Assembly (NCBI GenBank): GCA_015522385.1 | Contig: WAMJ01000045.1 | Location: forward strand, 1-64,000 | Length of the DNA: 64,000 bases | From: Candidatus Heimdallarchaeota archaeon | Lineage (GTDB): Archaea > Asgardarchaeota > Heimdallarchaeia > Heimdallarchaeales > Kariarchaeaceae | Direction: 5' to 3' | Part shown: one piece after another, positions 1 to 7,835 of the stretch | How positions within the stretch are numbered: the stretch's first letter is position 1 | Layout of the letters: each line of letters opens with the position of its first letter | The notes under the pieces: model-generated | Databases searched by the model: none | Told to the model about the DNA's origin: nothing | The model's input: the letters and a program-made list of their open reading frames with translations, nothing else | Position numbers and translations under genes: made by a program

Positions 1-182
1 CGGTATGTGACGATCTTCTTCACATCAAACTGGGAGAAAAGCTTTGCAAGGTCAGAATACCTCAACTCTTTCAGACCATCAAGTCTGAACTCAAGTAAGG
101 TAGCGTTTCGGGCTATTGCAATTTCGGCCTGTTCAATCAGTCCCTCGATTGTTTCAGAGAGTAGAACAGCCGCTAAATGCAC
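1..182 (-). CDS. aroD: 3-dehydroquinate dehydratase type I, N-terminal part (cut by window edge)
   Basis: The first 60 codons of a gene running off the left edge. It would convert 3-dehydroquinate to 3-dehydroshikimate in the shikimate pathway. The start is GTG at 182, because an in-frame TGA lies two codons upstream. The visible part reads as an opening beta strand, an SETIEGL helix start and the strand LLEFRLD, which matches the E-x-R-x-D motif of type I dehydroquinases (E31, R33, D35), followed by a helix and the next strand KKIVTYR. The catalytic His and Lys lie beyond the edge. It could be free-standing or fused to shikimate dehydrogenase; this cannot be seen here. No other aro gene is in the window. 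Confidence 0.72.
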   Translation of the reverse strand, partial: MHLAAVLLSETIEGLIEQAEIAIARNATLLEFRLDGLKELRYSDLAKLFSQFDVKKIVTY

Positions 183-231
183 ATATCAAGCTTCTGTTAG
201 AACATTGATAAATAATCTGAAGCATGACAAA

Positions 232-1026
232 TCATCCGATAAGTTCGAGGTACCAGACAAGCGGGGATCCTAAGACTAACCAGAAAATAAAGCCGATGAG
301 AAATGGCACGATGCCAGGAACCTGATACCTATGCCATAGATATGTCCGCCCTGTTTCCTCTGCACGGATCTTGCTCTCCAACCTTGTCCTCCTCTCCAGT
401 TCTTCAAGTTCATCATCATCCAGATCTGGCATGAGGAAGGAGTGCTGCAGCTTCCATCCACCCTCCGTATACTCCTCGGTTGGGTCGTAGAACATCTTCT
501 CATAGATCTCTTCAACTGGAAGCTTTCGTGAGGTGATCAGTGTTGAGATCTTGATCAGGAGAGAACCGGAGGTCTCCGAGAAGAGATCCTTGGTTCTTAT
601 GTAATCTATCACATTGCAAATAAGGAAATACAATGTGTACAGTGCTATTCCCAATATTAGGTTTGTGATGAGAAAGATCATCGGAGGGAAAAAAGAAAAC
701 TTTGCGGGTATTGGTATAAATGAGAAGATGAAGGGAACAGAAAACCCTAGGGCCAGTATTCCCATCGCATCACCACCTCCCCACAGACCAGTGTACAGTG
801 TCAGAGCAAAAAGCAGGAACGCAAGGACGATGTTGATCGTGATGCTGATCAGGACGATAAAGGAGAATCCCTCTGTCACCTGGTAGATAACTATACCAAG
901 GAGCGAGCTGATAATCTGGAATATCCAGACACGAAGGGAAGCATACCTCGTTTTCTGGTCGTTGTAGGCGTTGATAGCTAGACATATGAGCGTTATGACG
1001 CTCAGATATATTTCTACCCAGGTCAA
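232..1026 (-). CDS. Archaeal prepilin peptidase (A24 family, FlaK/PibD-like)
   Basis: Membrane aspartyl protease of 264 residues that would cleave class III signal peptides of archaellins, pilins and sugar-binding-structure proteins at the cytoplasmic face. The first catalytic aspartate is D23 in NDQKTR and the second is D86 in the GGGD motif (83-86), the GxGD signature of the family. About six hydrophobic segments are visible, with one long charged cytoplasmic stretch (about residues 145-230) before the last one. The start is TTG at 1026, which overlaps the stop of the upstream gene by four bases, so the two genes are translationally coupled. No pilin or archaellin gene lies nearby. Confidence 0.85.
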   Translation of the reverse strand: MTWVEIYLSVITLICLAINAYNDQKTRYASLRVWIFQIISSLLGIVIYQVTEGFSFIVLISITINIVLAFLLFALTLYTGLWGGGDAMGILALGFSVPFIFSFIPIPAKFSFFPPMIFLITNLILGIALYTLYFLICNVIDYIRTKDLFSETSGSLLIKISTLITSRKLPVEEIYEKMFYDPTEEYTEGGWKLQHSFLMPDLDDDELEELERRTRLESKIRAEETGRTYLWHRYQVPGIVPFLIGFIFWLVLGSPLVWYLELIG

Positions 1027-2735
1027 AACTGCACCATAACCCTACTCTGGATTTCGTTGAGAGCTCGGATAACACGAGCTGTGACAACGTAGTCATCACC
1101 CCATGATCCATTCGTTTTCTGGATTGCCAGCAGGAAGTTGACACCCATCTTCACAGACTCGGACTCCACGGATTCGTTGTGGGCTATAGCCCTGAGGCAT
1201 TCGGCAGAGGTCAGAGCATCACCGCCCCATCCACCATCTATCTCCTGCTTCTTGAGAATGTGCTTACGAGCAAAACCAAGCCTGAGGTCGATACTGATCT
1301 TATTTTCATCCTTCTCCTCACTTGCGAGATTATGTTCCTGTCCACCAAAATTCGGAACATCTGGCATCCCTCCGTCAATTGTGGGTATGACAGGAACTGA
1401 GGGATCTGGGGTAAGAGTTTCAATGTTTGTGGAGACTGGCGCCTCGTCCTCTAGACCGGGGAGAACAATGGATGGAATATCAGGAGAACCACTCGAGGAC
1501 TTTGCCGTATCGGTGCTCCTTCCAGATAGTACTGCGTCAAGTTTGTTGCGCATCAGCTGGTTCAAGCTTCTCATCTCGATGAGCGTATTGTACATTAGTC
1601 CCAGTACGAGGTTTGAGACATCCTGTTTTTCACCCCGCATATTGAATCTAGTAGTGGCCCTACTCAGCACTATATTAAATGTCTCGGAGATGATATCTGC
1701 AATGATCTGTGCATCTTTGTTCTCCATTCTCAACGTTGTTATGGGCCCGAGAGCAAAGAGAGCAGGTATCTCAAAGTCAGGGTCTGTCGAGCCCTTCTCG
1801 AGGATATTGATGAAGTCCCACGAGCTTAATTCACGAGTCTTCTTCCGAAGATCATCGTACCTCTCATCCTCGATGGGAGTAAAGCTCCTGATCTTCTCGA
1901 TGGCCTCTTCCTCGGTGGATGCCTTCGGGTTCTGTATATGTGTGTTGATCATACCGATGACTTTCCTCGGATAGAGGTTGAAGTAGTTCTCAGAAAACAT
2001 ACTGGTGTTGTTGGCATCTAGGACATTGAAGAAGACCTGTTCAACTGTTCTCGTCTCTTCCACCCCATTGAAGACTGCCTGCCATTGGTAAGAGAGATCA
2101 TTGGTTCGTCCAAAGAGGGTCTCCAATATCTCAGCAGTCTCGTAGAGAGGTGTGGTGAAGTGCCAATAGCCCTCCTCGTCCTGCTCATATTGCAACCACT
2201 TGGTTGCTCTCTCGATGGCGGTTCCTATACCCATTGCAGACAACGGTTTTGTTCTGAGCTCTTCCCGAATGGTCTCGAACTTCCCGACAAGTGTCTTGTC
2301 CTCTCCAAGAGGTTTTGCCTGATAAAGGAAATAGAATGTCATGACGGAATTAACCAGCAATGTCCCAAATAACAGAGTCGTGATGAGCTCACCAGGGTCT
2401 CCTCGGAAAAGCAAGTTGAAGTAATCAAAAATGATCATGACTAGGACTACAAGTACTGATGACAAGAGGAAGAGTATCCCAATTGTGTTCCTTCTGCTGT
2501 AAAAGATGTTCAGGTTGAAGAAGGTGTCAACAAATACAATAGTGAATCCCAGTATGTAGATAATCATTAGGACAAAGATCAGGGTTGCTGACGTATTGTC
2601 CGAGGTAATTCTTCCGAGGATGAAGGCCATTCCGATAAGGATGACCTCAGTCAGGAGAAAATACATCGTATTAAATGAGATGATAGCACTCCTCTTTCTG
2701 TATTCGAGAACTTTGACGTATGTCTGGTCTTCCAT
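1023..2735 (-). CDS. Membrane-anchored protein with terpene-cyclase-like alpha/alpha-toroid repeats
   Basis: A 570-residue protein I cannot assign to a named family. Four hydrophobic helices fill about residues 17-165. The rest is soluble and begins with a helical repeat (ATKWLQYEQDEEGYW) and ends with two clearer ones, GGWGGDALTSAECLRAI and NGSWGDDYVVTARVIRAL. These resemble the QW-type repeats of squalene cyclases and prenyltransferases. The catalytic DxDD or DDTAE motifs of those enzymes are not visible, so a binding or scaffolding role is as likely as catalysis. A Pro/Ser/Asp-rich linker lies between about 420 and 480. It is coupled by overlap to the prepilin peptidase gene, which suggests a role in assembling or anchoring a surface filament; that is inference. 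Confidence 0.6.
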   Translation of the reverse strand: MEDQTYVKVLEYRKRSAIISFNTMYFLLTEVILIGMAFILGRITSDNTSATLIFVLMIIYILGFTIVFVDTFFNLNIFYSRRNTIGILFLLSSVLVVLVMIIFDYFNLLFRGDPGELITTLLFGTLLVNSVMTFYFLYQAKPLGEDKTLVGKFETIREELRTKPLSAMGIGTAIERATKWLQYEQDEEGYWHFTTPLYETAEILETLFGRTNDLSYQWQAVFNGVEETRTVEQVFFNVLDANNTSMFSENYFNLYPRKVIGMINTHIQNPKASTEEEAIEKIRSFTPIEDERYDDLRKKTRELSSWDFINILEKGSTDPDFEIPALFALGPITTLRMENKDAQIIADIISETFNIVLSRATTRFNMRGEKQDVSNLVLGLMYNTLIEMRSLNQLMRNKLDAVLSGRSTDTAKSSSGSPDIPSIVLPGLEDEAPVSTNIETLTPDPSVPVIPTIDGGMPDVPNFGGQEHNLASEEKDENKISIDLRLGFARKHILKKQEIDGGWGGDALTSAECLRAIAHNESVESESVKMGVNFLLAIQKTNGSWGDDYVVTARVIRALNEIQSRVMVQF

Positions 2736-2800
2736 TCTTATACTTCTTCAGACCAAGAGATTATTAAATGTAAATGATGACAAATCTCCGATTGCCAGAA

Positions 2801-3157
2801 TTAGATAATAAAGAAGGCAACGGGTAGAGCGATGATTATAACTATCAATACCACTGCGTAGTACATGAATTCCTTAGTAAGTTTAGAGACATCAGCCCCA
2901 TCTTCATCAATCTTGGTTCTGAAGGCAAAGATAAGTCCACCGATGACCAAAGGGGCAACCAGAGAGATGGCATTAGCAGGTGTTGTCTCAATGTCAAATA
3001 TTCTTATAACCAAGAAGACGACACCAAACGCGACAATGCTAAGTAGTGATAGTAAATCCAAGCTCCTCAGAACAGGATCTTGTTCAGAGTACTTGCTGTA
3101 GAAGACCTTGAAATCCTTTTTGATGTTGTCAATAACGCTCAATTTTCGATTCCTCAA
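2801..3157 (-). CDS. Small three-helix membrane protein, unknown function
   Basis: A 118-residue protein with a basic, cytosolic N-terminal 30 residues and three hydrophobic segments (about 35-53, 62-77 and 98-118). A short acidic loop lies between the second and third. No enzyme motif is visible. The start codon is uncertain: TTG at 3157 sits about 24 bp from a TATA-like TTTAAATT (3177-3184), whereas TTG at 3142 follows a GAGG motif. It lies between the eL42 gene and the 570-residue membrane protein on the same strand, but the gaps (44 and 65 bp) do not prove an operon. Confidence 0.55.
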   Translation of the reverse strand: MRNRKLSVIDNIKKDFKVFYSKYSEQDPVLRSLDLLSLLSIVAFGVVFLVIRIFDIETTPANAISLVAPLVIGGLIFAFRTKIDEDGADVSKLTKEFMYYAVVLIVIIIALPVAFFII

Positions 3158-3201
3158 ACCGAACTAATATTGCCATAATTTAAATCATTCTTAAGAAACT
3201 T

Positions 3202-3510
3202 CTATAACTTTCTGAATATCTCAAATCTCTTGGCTCGGGGTTTGTTCATCACAGCGATCTTGCCACACTCAGGGCAGGTGATTCTGAGATCGATCTTCTT
3301 AGAGGTCTTGGAACTCATCTTGGTCTGTGCAACCGGCTTCTTTGAGTACCTACCAAGGTTACCGTGACCTCTTCTTCGGTGCTTCATACGTCTGTGTGAC
3401 CAGTTTAAACCACCGGACCTTCTTCCACCCTTTTCCTGTTTAACCTTGCCAACTCTGTGGGTTGTGCACTTCTTGCAGTAAAAACTGATCTTATCAGGAA
3501 GTCTTGCCAT
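3202..3510 (-). CDS. rpl44e: Large ribosomal subunit protein eL42 (L44e)
   Basis: A 102-residue, strongly basic zinc-binding ribosomal protein, present in archaea and eukaryotes and absent from bacteria, that sits near the E site of the large subunit. Two zinc-binding pairs are visible: CKKC near the N terminus and CPEC near the C terminus, separated by a Lys/Arg-rich region containing HRRMKHRRRGHGNLG. The ending RAKRFEIFRK matches the family. In many archaea this gene is followed by eS27; here the next gene downstream on the same strand is a NapH-like ferredoxin operon read separately, and no eS27 gene is present in the window. Confidence 0.95.
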   Translation of the reverse strand: MARLPDKISFYCKKCTTHRVGKVKQEKGGRRSGGLNWSHRRMKHRRRGHGNLGRYSKKPVAQTKMSSKTSKKIDLRITCPECGKIAVMNKPRAKRFEIFRKL

Positions 3511-3575
3511 ATTCTAATAACTCCTTATACAACTTCCAGAGAGATTAAGATAATTAAAAAGCTTCGGTGAATACG

Positions 3576-4508
3576 TTACTCTCTGATGCCAAATGAGAGG
3601 GCATCGGGATTCGCGTCAATGCAGTTTCCACATAAAGTACACAATGTATCCTTGATTCCCTCTGTCGTGAATTCAGATATGCTTATACCCATGGGACAAG
3701 CATTGGCAGAAGATGTCAGGTTCTCAACCACGGCGTCCTTGTCAACCTTCACAGTGAGGATACTATATCGGGAGCATGCACCAAGGATTGCACCGGTTGG
3801 ACAAATCCATCTGCAGTACGCTCTTGGAACCTTCATAGACATCAGTGTTACCGCGATCAGTAGGATGAACTTGAGCCTTACACCCATATCAACCTTGTCT
3901 AAGGACGCGATGAAATTGAAATCGAGGGTGATGTTCTCCCATGTCAGTGCATAGTAAAGTGTGCCGAACAGGAAGCCAACAGGGTCGAAGAAGTCGAAGA
4001 ACATCTGGTTCCTCGCGTCAGATGTAATCGTATTCCCAGAAATCCTGTCAAGACCTGAAATGGCAAGGACAAGGAGCGATACGATGATTCCGAACCAAGC
4101 GATGAATATGAAGCCACGGTTATCGGTTCTTCCCACCTTGGTCTTTGAGATTGGGAGCCATGAGAGCAGATCCTGCCAGAAACCAACTGGACATGCCCAT
4201 CCACAGAACATTCTTCCGAAGATTGCTCCGGTGAGGAAGAACATCCCCAAGACCAGGAACGGAAATTGACCTCTTGATACGACATACTGCATAGCTTGGA
4301 AACCACCCCATGCAGTGACAAATGGGGATCCTACGGGGAGGTGAACCGGCAATGGTGCGGGTATTCGTGAGAGTCCGAGGAATGTACCGTTGAGGACGAA
4401 GAGAAATGTTAACTGTGAGATGAGTCTCACTATTCGGATCCTCTTCTGGCCCAGACCCTTAAACCAACTGGTGAGAACAAATATAGGGGATTCGACTTGA
4501 GTTGCCAT
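3576..4508 (-). CDS. NapH-like membrane polyferredoxin
   Basis: A 310-residue integral membrane iron-sulfur protein of the NapH/MauN/CcoG group, which passes electrons between quinol or ferredoxin pools and a partner oxidoreductase. About five membrane helices are interrupted by the family's two conserved cysteine motifs, CGWACPVG and CRWICPTG. The C-terminal ferredoxin part keeps C271 (CPMG), C290, C293 and C296, but the fourth cysteine of the usual CxxCxxCxxxCP is an asparagine (N300 in NCIDANP), so only one 4Fe-4S cluster is expected. An AAGGTGAT Shine-Dalgarno lies just before the ATG. It follows a 60-residue membrane protein by 12 bp and is probably co-transcribed with it. No terminal reductase is adjacent, so its partner is unknown. 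Confidence 0.82.
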   Translation of the reverse strand: MATQVESPIFVLTSWFKGLGQKRIRIVRLISQLTFLFVLNGTFLGLSRIPAPLPVHLPVGSPFVTAWGGFQAMQYVVSRGQFPFLVLGMFFLTGAIFGRMFCGWACPVGFWQDLLSWLPISKTKVGRTDNRGFIFIAWFGIIVSLLVLAISGLDRISGNTITSDARNQMFFDFFDPVGFLFGTLYYALTWENITLDFNFIASLDKVDMGVRLKFILLIAVTLMSMKVPRAYCRWICPTGAILGACSRYSILTVKVDKDAVVENLTSSANACPMGISISEFTTEGIKDTLCTLCGNCIDANPDALSFGIRE

Positions 4509-4520
4509 AGTTCTATCACC

Positions 4521-4703
4521 TTAAGGTTCCTGGAGACCCGCGAGGTAGGGAGCAAGAAGTATCCTCCATGCTTTGAGCCCTGCTTCACGTGCACCGTTCG
4601 CAGCTTCGTAGATCTTTATCTCATCAACAGCGAGGCCCATCACGATTAGGATGATTGCTGTGACAATGAGAACCACTTGAATAACAAGAGTTGTAACCTT
4701 CAT
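4521..4703 (-). CDS. Single-span small membrane protein upstream of the NapH-like gene
   Basis: A 60-residue protein with one hydrophobic helix (about residues 5-25, ending LIVMGLAV) and a short polar tail with Arg and Glu. It has no recognisable family. It is 12 bp upstream of the NapH-like polyferredoxin, whose Shine-Dalgarno lies in the gap, so the two are very likely one operon and the small protein may be a structural subunit of the electron-transfer complex. That function is inference from position alone. Confidence 0.6.
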   Translation of the reverse strand: MKVTTLVIQVVLIVTAIILIVMGLAVDEIKIYEAANGAREAGLKAWRILLAPYLAGLQEP

Positions 4704-4845
4704 TTTTTATTATCTCATTTGACTCACCTAAGCTCTTATTAAATTATTATCGGTATCAACGAGAGCTATTTTAGCAATTCTAAATCTACCTTGATAGGGG
4801 AAATAATCCCTATCATTAAAAAACATGCATTTCTCTGTTCCTTGA

Positions 4846-5895
4846 ATGAGTTTAACCAGCATGGTTCCAGAGGATTCGGAAGGAATTCAGGAACCATCTT
4901 CCGCAGTGACCATCAAGCCAGATTGGATGAATAACACATGGGTGAATGTCACTCTAATCCTAATCCCCCTTGTAGCCTTTATCACCTCCCTGATGAGAAT
5001 AAACAATGGGGGTATTCCATGGACAGTGATCACCCTGACTGTTTTGACCTTGTCTGTCACCCGATACATATCCGGTAGTTCTTTGGGAATCTCGGAGAGA
5101 GGTATCTATGTCCCCGACATGTGGTTCACCCGCAGGTTCATCCCTTGGTCCGAGATAGTAAGTGTGGACATCTTCGATGAGGATAAGACCATTATTCTGA
5201 AGCTTGATACCACATGGAAAAGGATTGTACGAACAGGTCTCTCAGACATCCAGATAGTCATCGACGAAGGGAGTTTCGTCATCGATGACTTCGATACGTT
5301 GTCCATGACAATTAACAGGTACTGGAACATGGGCAAGCGAACGCCAGATACATTGAACGAGCGTATCAACCGTCAAGTAGAAACAGCATGGGACAATCGG
5401 TATAGACAATGGGCAGTGGATTTCCTTGATGACTTCTCGTTCGGTATCTTTCTATTACTGGAGATAGATCTTGTTATCTACGTACTGAGCAACTCCTCAA
5501 TGTTTCCCCTCGGCTATCTGATCCTTGTTCCAGTGCTTCTTCTTTTTGCACTCTTCTCAACATACGACGTTCCTGATAACATCATCGCTATCCGACCACA
5601 CGAACTGGGTGCCCTTCTCTATGATGATGAGGATGTGGTAACATCTATTCGATTTATCGTTTACGCACAGCCCAATCCAATTAGCCTTCACAGGTGTGAC
5701 ATAACCTACAGTCAGGAACAGGAGCACCAACAGGTCACGAGGTTCATACAGATACACCCAGCGAAGGTGAACCCAGGTGAGTTGACTTACGGAGTGGGAC
5801 AGGTGACGGGAAATCACCAACGAGCAGACGGTGCAAAAATCTCATTCTCAGTAGGAGATAACCAGAAGATTCATACAATTGATCTCGTTTGGTAG
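4846..5895 (+). CDS. Membrane protein with PH-like cytosolic segment, unknown function
   Basis: A 349-residue protein with two hydrophobic helices near residues 32-45 and 55-72, then a beta-rich soluble stretch (about 75-165) whose pattern (LGISERGIYVPD, RRFIPWSEIVSVDIFD) resembles the PH-like domain found in bacterial and archaeal membrane proteins. A second helical hairpin follows at about 195-240, and the C-terminal 110 residues are another beta-rich soluble domain. No catalytic motif is visible. The ATG at 4846 is about 27 bp after a TATA-like CATTAAAAA, which fits a leaderless start. It is a single gene between divergent minus-strand genes and the flavoprotein gene. Confidence 0.55.
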   Translation: MSLTSMVPEDSEGIQEPSSAVTIKPDWMNNTWVNVTLILIPLVAFITSLMRINNGGIPWTVITLTVLTLSVTRYISGSSLGISERGIYVPDMWFTRRFIPWSEIVSVDIFDEDKTIILKLDTTWKRIVRTGLSDIQIVIDEGSFVIDDFDTLSMTINRYWNMGKRTPDTLNERINRQVETAWDNRYRQWAVDFLDDFSFGIFLLLEIDLVIYVLSNSSMFPLGYLILVPVLLLFALFSTYDVPDNIIAIRPHELGALLYDDEDVVTSIRFIVYAQPNPISLHRCDITYSQEQEHQQVTRFIQIHPAKVNPGELTYGVGQVTGNHQRADGAKISFSVGDNQKIHTIDLVW

Positions 5896-5977
5896 TCACA
5901 GAGAAAATGACACAAACATAACAAGGAGTTATTCGATCAGTAGTACACTTAATAGAGGGACAAATTAAGAAGAGGTC

Positions 5978-7345
5978 ATGAACTATCCCAAATCGGCAGA
6001 TGTAATTGTGGTTGGAGGAGGCCCTGCGGGAGCACTAGCTGCGATTGTTGTGGCCAATGCTGGAAAGGATGTGATCATTCTAGACAAGAAAAAGCGAAAT
6101 AGAATAGGGGATAAGACCTGTGGGGAGGCTCTTGACAAACCCGCACCTTTACTGTTCAAGAAGGAGTTGGGTCTAGAGCTTCCTCATGGCGAGGAACTGA
6201 CCTCCCCTATTGAGTTCCTATCATTCACCTCCATTAATTTGGACGAAAAGCTAAAGGCAAAAACTCCTGCATTCTTGGTGAATAGACTGAAATATGGGCA
6301 AAGGCTGCTTAGAGAAGCTGAAAATAGAGGTGCGAGAATATTCGGAGATAGCCCCGTTCGCGAACTCATCATAAAGGGCGATCAGATCGAAGGAGTGAGA
6401 ATTCACAGAAATGGTAAACTAGTAGAGATCAGGGCGAAAATAGTCATTGACGCTTCAGGCTTCGTAGCGGTGGTAAGGAAGAATATCCCATCAGAGATAA
6501 AGAGGAGTACGGAGTACGAAGTCCCCGACGATTCCATTGTAGCTACCTATCGTGAGATCGTGGAGTTCGAGGATGATCATCCACTGGAAAACGAGATAGT
6601 CTTGTGGTACAGAGAAGATATTCCAATACCGGGATATGCTTGGATTTTCACTTCTGGCCCTAAGCGATTAAACCTCGGAATTACATGGCCAAAGAATATT
6701 CCATATCCGGATGGAAAGAAACTGAAGGATATTTACCATGGAGTCTTTGATGATTTGTATCCACAAAATACCTACAGGATCGTGCACTCCGGGGGTGGTC
6801 AGATCCCCATCAGGATACCTTTCGCATCGGTCGTCTTCAATGGTGCGATGCTTGTGGGTGATGCTGGTTGCTTCGTTGATCCCACTACTGCAGAGGGCCA
6901 CGGACCAGCTCTGCTCTCAGGATATCAAGCTGGTAAGACCGCAGTCAAGGCTCTTAAAAATGGAAGTTACCGAAGGGAAGACCTTTGGGAGATGAATCTA
7001 GTGATGATGAAGGGCTCGGGAAAGACTTCTGCGATGAGCTATGTGATGCAGAGACTTATGGTTGATTTGACTCCTAAGGGTATTAACAAAATCCTGAAGA
7101 AGAATCTTCTAACACAGGAGGAGCTTGAACGAATCTTTGTAGAGGAGAATTTTGAATTCTCCATGGGAACGAAGATCAAGAAGACCCTCAAGTTCTTCCC
7201 CAATTTCCTTCCTTTGATAAAGATCATGAAAGCCATCAATAGGGTCGAGGAGGTAGCATCTCACTACGACGCTTATCCAAAAGACCCAAGTGGACTCGAC
7301 GAGTGGACTGCCAAGAGAAATTCTCTCCTTGGTGTTCAGTTCTGA
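5978..7345 (+). CDS. Geranylgeranyl reductase-family flavoprotein
   Basis: A 455-residue FAD enzyme of the archaeal digeranylgeranylglycerophospholipid reductase family, which saturates the isoprenoid chains of membrane lipids. The Rossmann motif GGGPAG is at residues 12-17. A Cys-containing motif GDKTCGEAL follows near residue 50, and the second FAD-binding motif GDAGCFVDPTTAEGHGPAL lies near residue 300. The length is somewhat above the 390-400 residues common in the family because of a C-terminal helical extension. AGAGGT precedes the ATG. Some relatives act on chlorophyll precursors or quinones; a lipid role is most likely in an archaeon, but the exact substrate cannot be read from the sequence. 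Confidence 0.85.
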   Translation: MNYPKSADVIVVGGGPAGALAAIVVANAGKDVIILDKKKRNRIGDKTCGEALDKPAPLLFKKELGLELPHGEELTSPIEFLSFTSINLDEKLKAKTPAFLVNRLKYGQRLLREAENRGARIFGDSPVRELIIKGDQIEGVRIHRNGKLVEIRAKIVIDASGFVAVVRKNIPSEIKRSTEYEVPDDSIVATYREIVEFEDDHPLENEIVLWYREDIPIPGYAWIFTSGPKRLNLGITWPKNIPYPDGKKLKDIYHGVFDDLYPQNTYRIVHSGGGQIPIRIPFASVVFNGAMLVGDAGCFVDPTTAEGHGPALLSGYQAGKTAVKALKNGSYRREDLWEMNLVMMKGSGKTSAMSYVMQRLMVDLTPKGINKILKKNLLTQEELERIFVEENFEFSMGTKIKKTLKFFPNFLPLIKIMKAINRVEEVASHYDAYPKDPSGLDEWTAKRNSLLGVQF

Positions 7346-7349
7346 CAAC

Positions 7350-7359
7350 TTTGATAAAT
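7350..7359 (+). promoter_or_regulatory. TATA-like box for the CaMKII association-domain gene
   Basis: TTTGATAAAT centred about 25 bp before the ATG at 7379, the archaeal TATA position expected for a leaderless transcript. Confidence 0.45.
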
Positions 7360-7378
7360 CACCAATATCTCTACACGT

Positions 7379-7753
7379 ATGGACGAAGAGCAGAAGGAAT
7401 TATACGATGCTTTGGTTAATCTATTACATGCTATCCGCAATGGGGATGTAGATTACTACACTGCACACACAACCGAAGACATGACGTGTTTTGAACCAGA
7501 AAGTCACGGTCTACAAATCAGAGGGCGCCAATTCCATGAGTTCTTTATGAGCAGAATCACCGAGAGCTCAGAATACAATTTCGAGATCGTAGATCCGACG
7601 ATTATGGTCTACGGTGATACAGGTTACACAGCTTACAATCTCACTCTACAAAGGTACGAGGATGGGGCATTCAAACTTAGTAGAGCATCAGAGACGAGGA
7701 TATTCAGGAAGATTGAAGGTAAGTGGGTTATGGTTCATTTTCACCGGAACTAA
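7379..7753 (+). CDS. CaMKII association (hub) domain-like protein
   Basis: A 124-residue single-domain protein of the NTF2-like fold. It follows the association domain of eukaryotic calcium/calmodulin-dependent kinase II closely: an opening helix ending AIRNGDVDYYT, then MTCFEPES, the GRQFHEFF helix, YGDTGYTAYN, and the closing strands SETRIFRKIEGKWVMVHFHR. In the kinase this domain assembles 12-14 subunit rings; stand-alone relatives occur in bacteria and archaea as small ligand-binding or assembly proteins. No kinase domain is attached or adjacent. The function here is unknown; a ring-forming or small-molecule-binding role is inference. Confidence 0.82.
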   Translation: MDEEQKELYDALVNLLHAIRNGDVDYYTAHTTEDMTCFEPESHGLQIRGRQFHEFFMSRITESSEYNFEIVDPTIMVYGDTGYTAYNLTLQRYEDGAFKLSRASETRIFRKIEGKWVMVHFHRN

Positions 7754-7835
7754 CACTACGAAAACTGAAGAAAATAATTACATGATATTTGCTCAGACGG
7801 GAAAGTACATGTAAGGTGGCTAAGATAAGACCCTA

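Noticed and set aside
7..273. A plus-strand reading frame of 88 codons at the left edge
   Set aside because: The opposite strand encodes the recognisable start of type I dehydroquinase; the plus frame has no family features.
1138..1974. A 278-codon plus-strand frame
   Set aside because: It lies wholly inside the 570-residue membrane protein gene on the minus strand and its composition (Ser/Arg-rich, no motif) is that of an antisense shadow.
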